From IMG/VR virus record IMGVR_UViG_3300005913_000097, positions 1 through 23,406 of that record: a DNA stretch of 23,406 nt. One strand, written 5' to 3'. Origin of the DNA: a virus. The notes below the pieces were generated by a model that made no database searches, was not told where the DNA came from, and saw nothing but the letters and a program-made list of their open reading frames with translations. The position numbers and the translations under genes are program-made. Positions 21,414 through 23,406 of this stretch are shown one piece after another (position 1 is the stretch's first letter; every line of letters starts with the position of its first letter).

Positions 21414-21445
21414 TTTGCATTTTGACACCAAAAGGTGTTACTTTG
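21414..21445 (+). promoter_or_regulatory. promoter with overlapping palindromic operator before the RHH gene
   Basis: TTTG (21414-21417) and TACTTTG (21439-21445) are 21 nt apart. The spacer contains the inverted repeat ACACC-AAAA-GGTGT (21425-21438), a likely repressor site. The box ends 4 nt before ATG 21450, again almost leaderless. Confidence 0.6.
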
Positions 21446-21449
21446 TCCT

Positions 21450-21617
21450 ATGCCTGCAAGTAAAATACAATTCAGCGAGGATGACTTCAACTTCATAAAG
21501 CAGTATAAAGATGCCAAAGGAATCTCTATGCAGCGTTTTGTGACTGTTGCCGTACAAGAATTGCGATTGAAATTGGAGGCTGAACAATACATAGAGGACG
21601 CTAAATTTAAAAAATAA
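21450..21617 (+). CDS. small ribbon-helix-helix (RHH)-like protein
   Basis: From ATG 21450 this is 55 residues: MPASKIQFSEDDFNFIKQYK, a turn (DAKGIS) and a second helix (MQRFVTVAVQELRLKLEAEQ). A strand followed by two helices of this spacing matches Arc/MetJ-type RHH proteins. A TTG start five codons upstream would overlap the promoter box. A strong terminator, its own promoter and a palindrome surround it, so it probably autoregulates the unit it leads. Its TAA overlaps the next ATG by one base (TAATG). Confidence 0.6.
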   Translation: MPASKIQFSEDDFNFIKQYKDAKGISMQRFVTVAVQELRLKLEAEQYIEDAKFKK

Positions 21618-22771
21618 TGATATTCATAGACGACGAACAAATAGCACCAGAGGTGCTGGCAGAGCGAATCGGTATTTCACCCGAGAAATATGCTCGAATA
21701 CTCAAAAAACCTATTTTCATGCTTGACGAATCTAAAGTCTTGAAGAAAAAAACGGTCAACTCTCCATTAGCCAAGAAAACCACTTACGGCATCATCACCG
21801 CTTTTTATGTGAAGATAAATGGGGTGTCTAAACGTATCAGGTACGCAGAGAATCAGATACCCCGATTTGAAGGGGGTGTAACAAGGTATGAGTATAAACC
21901 GGAGCGTATCAATATTGAGGGGCAGACCACGAACATGCTAAAGTTCCCTGATAAGGCTTTCTTCATGTTCATCAATCCGGGCAACCCGACATCGCCCTAT
22001 GCAGATCCGGCTAAAAAGAAATTTGCTTACATGGATTCAGTCGAAGTGACTGCAAAAGCTGCTGCGGAAATGGATAATATCCAGAAAGCGTTGAGCCATG
22101 CTACGCACATGGATGAGGATGAATTGGTGATTGTGGCTAAAGGGTTGCGTATCCTTACTTCGGACGACTACGAAATTGGAGACTTGAGAGTACGTTTACA
22201 ACAGTTTGCCATTAACCCTGCAACTAATAAGCGTTATGTACAAGCAATCGAAGATGAAATGGTCAGAGTGGAGGGTAGGATTGCTAACATGATTGATAAA
22301 GGTGTGTTCAAACTCCAAACACGCGGCAGTACCCGTCAGTGGGTTTGGGCACAGGGTGGTCGTGAGGGAGAGTTCATAGGCGATGCGCTGATGAACCCGA
22401 ACGAAGATGCTAAGCAGCGACTGTTTAACTTCATTAAGTCGAACCTTGGGCAGTACCTACCTGACTTGATGAACTCTACCGATACGCTACAAGCAGACCG
22501 TAAAGCAAGAGAAATATTGGCAGAGGCTAAACGGAATACCCCTGCTCCGACTATCGTACCCGATCACTTGGCAGCAGTTAACGCTCCGCCTCTTGGATTG
22601 AACGAGCGGCTGCGCACATTTGAAGACTTTAAGAACTTTGTAGCCAGTAAGGGTTACCCTAAAACTATGGTTCTGATTAAGGAGTTTATGACTGCTACTC
22701 AACAAGGTGTGGTCACGGATGCTAATGAGAATAGCTTCTTGATGAAATTATTTGAGAAGAAAGATGATTAA
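21617..22771 (+). CDS. hypothetical protein downstream of the capsid genes
   Basis: This 384-residue protein is of unknown function. The N-terminus looks like an HTH-like helix pair (EQIAPEVLAERIGISPEKYA). A beta-rich middle follows (TTYGIITAFYVKINGVSKRI then FEGGVTRYEYKPERINIEGQ), then helical, charged sequence and a C-terminal tail ending ANENSFLMKLFEKKDD. It is translationally linked to the RHH gene by a one-base overlap. Its position after the capsid gene suggests a head- or connector-associated role, but the separate promoter, operator and RHH partner also fit an accessory unit. Its 3' end is duplicated downstream (see repeat). Confidence 0.65.
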   Translation: MIFIDDEQIAPEVLAERIGISPEKYARILKKPIFMLDESKVLKKKTVNSPLAKKTTYGIITAFYVKINGVSKRIRYAENQIPRFEGGVTRYEYKPERINIEGQTTNMLKFPDKAFFMFINPGNPTSPYADPAKKKFAYMDSVEVTAKAAAEMDNIQKALSHATHMDEDELVIVAKGLRILTSDDYEIGDLRVRLQQFAINPATNKRYVQAIEDEMVRVEGRIANMIDKGVFKLQTRGSTRQWVWAQGGREGEFIGDALMNPNEDAKQRLFNFIKSNLGQYLPDLMNSTDTLQADRKAREILAEAKRNTPAPTIVPDHLAAVNAPPLGLNERLRTFEDFKNFVASKGYPKTMVLIKEFMTATQQGVVTDANENSFLMKLFEKKDD

Positions 22772-22830
22772 CGACTGCCCATACTATAAAAATATAGCCC
22801 TGGTCGGCTTTGTAAAAACCCCAATTGGTA

Positions 22831-23169
22831 ATGAATAATCCAAAAGTAATCGAAACTGTTATATATGGGGCAACTTATAAAATTCCAACCTACAAGGTAA
22901 CAAATAAAGGCCCCGAAGACGGTACAGGTGTTGAAATTATTTTCTGTAAGGGAAACAAAGAAGACGAAACGGTATTGCGACAAGAAGGTGTGTTTACCGA
23001 AACCTTAATCCAAACTACAAAACAGTATTTGGAAAGTGTAAATGTTGGCGAAATGGCTACAAGAGAAACATCAATGGTAATTACCAAACTTGATGAAGCT
23101 CTTATGTGGATTGCTAAAAGAGCAGAAGACAGAAAACTTAGAGGGGTTCAAGCAACTTATCAAAAGTAA
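22831..23169 (+). CDS. Acb2/Tad1-like cyclic-nucleotide sponge (predicted anti-CBASS / anti-Thoeris)
   Basis: From ATG 22831 this is 112 residues; a TTG six bases upstream is in frame but poor. Residues 35-112 match the core I know for Acb2/Tad1-type proteins: IIFCKG (37-41 region), EGVFTETLIQTTKQYLESVN, ATRETSMVITKLDEALMWI and AEDRKLRGVQATYQK. Compare the family pattern IxFQxG...NGVxxExLLxIxxxRL, FACREN...LxxLEEALxWL, RTxxRxxRGVEGT. Family members bind cyclic di- or trinucleotides, or gcADPR, and sequester the signal of CBASS or Thoeris defences. Here the conserved F-A-C-R-E-N is changed (M-A-T-R-E-T) and the N-terminal 34 residues are an unusual extension. There is no search or structure, so the name is a strong prediction. 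It lies 59 nt after the previous stop and may be independently acquired. Confidence 0.65.
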   Translation: MNNPKVIETVIYGATYKIPTYKVTNKGPEDGTGVEIIFCKGNKEDETVLRQEGVFTETLIQTTKQYLESVNVGEMATRETSMVITKLDEALMWIAKRAEDRKLRGVQATYQK

Positions 23170-23192
23170 TACCCATTGTGGTATCGTAGGAG

Positions 23193-23243
23193 GCTAATGA
23201 AAATAGTTTCTTGATGAAATTATTTGAGAAGAAATACGATTAA
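23193..23243 (+). pseudogene. remnant of the 3' end of the 384-residue gene
   Basis: This reads EANENSFLMKLFEKKYD-stop if the GAG just upstream (23190-23192) is included, nearly the tail of the gene at 21617-22771. A TAG stop directly upstream in frame (in GTAGGAG) and the lack of a start mean it is not translated as a protein of its own. It marks the right edge of the inserted segment. Confidence 0.8.
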
Positions 23244-23282
23244 TTAATCCTATATTGCACCATAATTATAACTAACAAAAAA

Positions 23283-23406
23283 ATGAAATCATTTAAACAC
23301 CTCATCTTTTCACTAATCGGATTAATGATTATGATGACGTTCATCTCAAGCGCCGAAGCTTCGCCTGGGGTCACGAAAGTACAAAAGGAGACTTTTGCTA
23401 AAAAAA
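23283..23406 (+). CDS. signal-peptide-bearing protein, truncated by the window edge
   Basis: ATG 23283 opens a frame that reaches the end of the window. It reads MKSFKHLIFSLIGLMIMMTF then ISSAEASPGVTKVQKE. The positively charged start, the hydrophobic core (about residues 7-22) and A-E-A (24-26) before S27 form a classic signal peptide with type I cleavage. A weak TATATTGC box lies about 25 nt upstream. Only 41 codons are visible, so no domain can be named; it would be exported or membrane-delivered, which is unusual for a gene beside the head cluster. Confidence 0.65.
   Translation, partial: MKSFKHLIFSLIGLMIMMTFISSAEASPGVTKVQKETFAKK

Larger units (their letters stand above)
22721..23243. 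repeat. 51-bp direct repeat (47/51) flanking the Acb2/Tad1-like gene
   Basis: Bases 22721-22771 (the last 17 codons, including stop, of the 384-residue gene) match 23193-23243 at 47 of 51 positions. Weaker similarity extends upstream to TGTGGT (22708-22713 and 23177-23182) with a small length difference. The copies are 472 bp apart and enclose the 112-residue gene. This is the pattern left by insertion or tandem duplication. Confidence 0.92.

Overview
This window is part of a tailed double-stranded DNA phage (or prophage) that most likely infects a member of the Bacteroidota. The phage call rests on a contiguous head and packaging block: large terminase, portal, a probable scaffold and the major capsid protein. 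The host call rests on promoter-like sites of the Bacteroidota type (TTTG or TTG, 17-21 nt, then TAnnTTTG or a close variant), A-rich leaders with few Shine-Dalgarno sites, and a set of small proteins whose style I know from Bacteroidota phages. I saw no integrase, convincing tRNA, CRISPR array or transposase.

Layout. (1) 1-3640, leftward. A tightly packed operon of small unknown genes runs from 2920 to the left edge and ends, truncated, in a cysteine-rich tripeptide-repeat protein. Several members are under 50 codons and are supported mainly by ATGA or GTGA stop/start overlaps. An AT-rich, repeat-filled region (2933-3301) lies upstream of the operon, followed by a small winged-helix protein gene. 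(2) 3692-7062, leftward. A second operon of eleven small genes starts near a TATATTTG box and ends at a GC-rich hairpin terminator. It includes a small HTH protein; the rest have no known function. (3) 7063-7394, a control region with duplicated TGTCATAC sites in front of a ribbon-helix-helix (RHH) gene. (4) 7395-10853, mostly rightward: the RHH repressor, a SAM methyltransferase, a two-domain glycosyltransferase, an antiparallel second glycosyltransferase and a Stealth-like protein. This looks like a sugar or surface-modification cassette. (5) 10861-13877, rightward: three GroES-like co-chaperonin genes (four Cpn10-like domains) interleaved with conserved phage proteins of unknown role, then a possible small terminase. 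(6) 13937-21346: large terminase with an unusual ATP-binding loop, portal, scaffold and major capsid protein, closed by a strong terminator. (7) 21414-23406: a self-contained unit with its own promoter, palindromic operator and RHH protein; a 384-residue unknown protein; a probable Acb2/Tad1-type cyclic-nucleotide sponge (anti-CBASS / anti-Thoeris); and the start of a signal-peptide-bearing protein.

The most interesting observation is the Acb2/Tad1-like gene (22831-23169). It sits between two 47/51-identical direct repeats, the second being a broken copy of the upstream gene's 3' end, as expected for a recently gained counter-defence gene. Smaller direct repeats of the same kind (21 bp and 12 bp, placed at gene ends) flank two genes in the co-chaperonin block, so this phage may repeatedly gain and lose single-gene cassettes. 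How the genes work together: the co-chaperonins probably help host GroEL fold the capsid proteins, the sugar enzymes may modify the virion or host surface, and the sponge protein would disarm cyclic-nucleotide signalling defences. All functional calls come from reading sequence and family memory; no database search was run.
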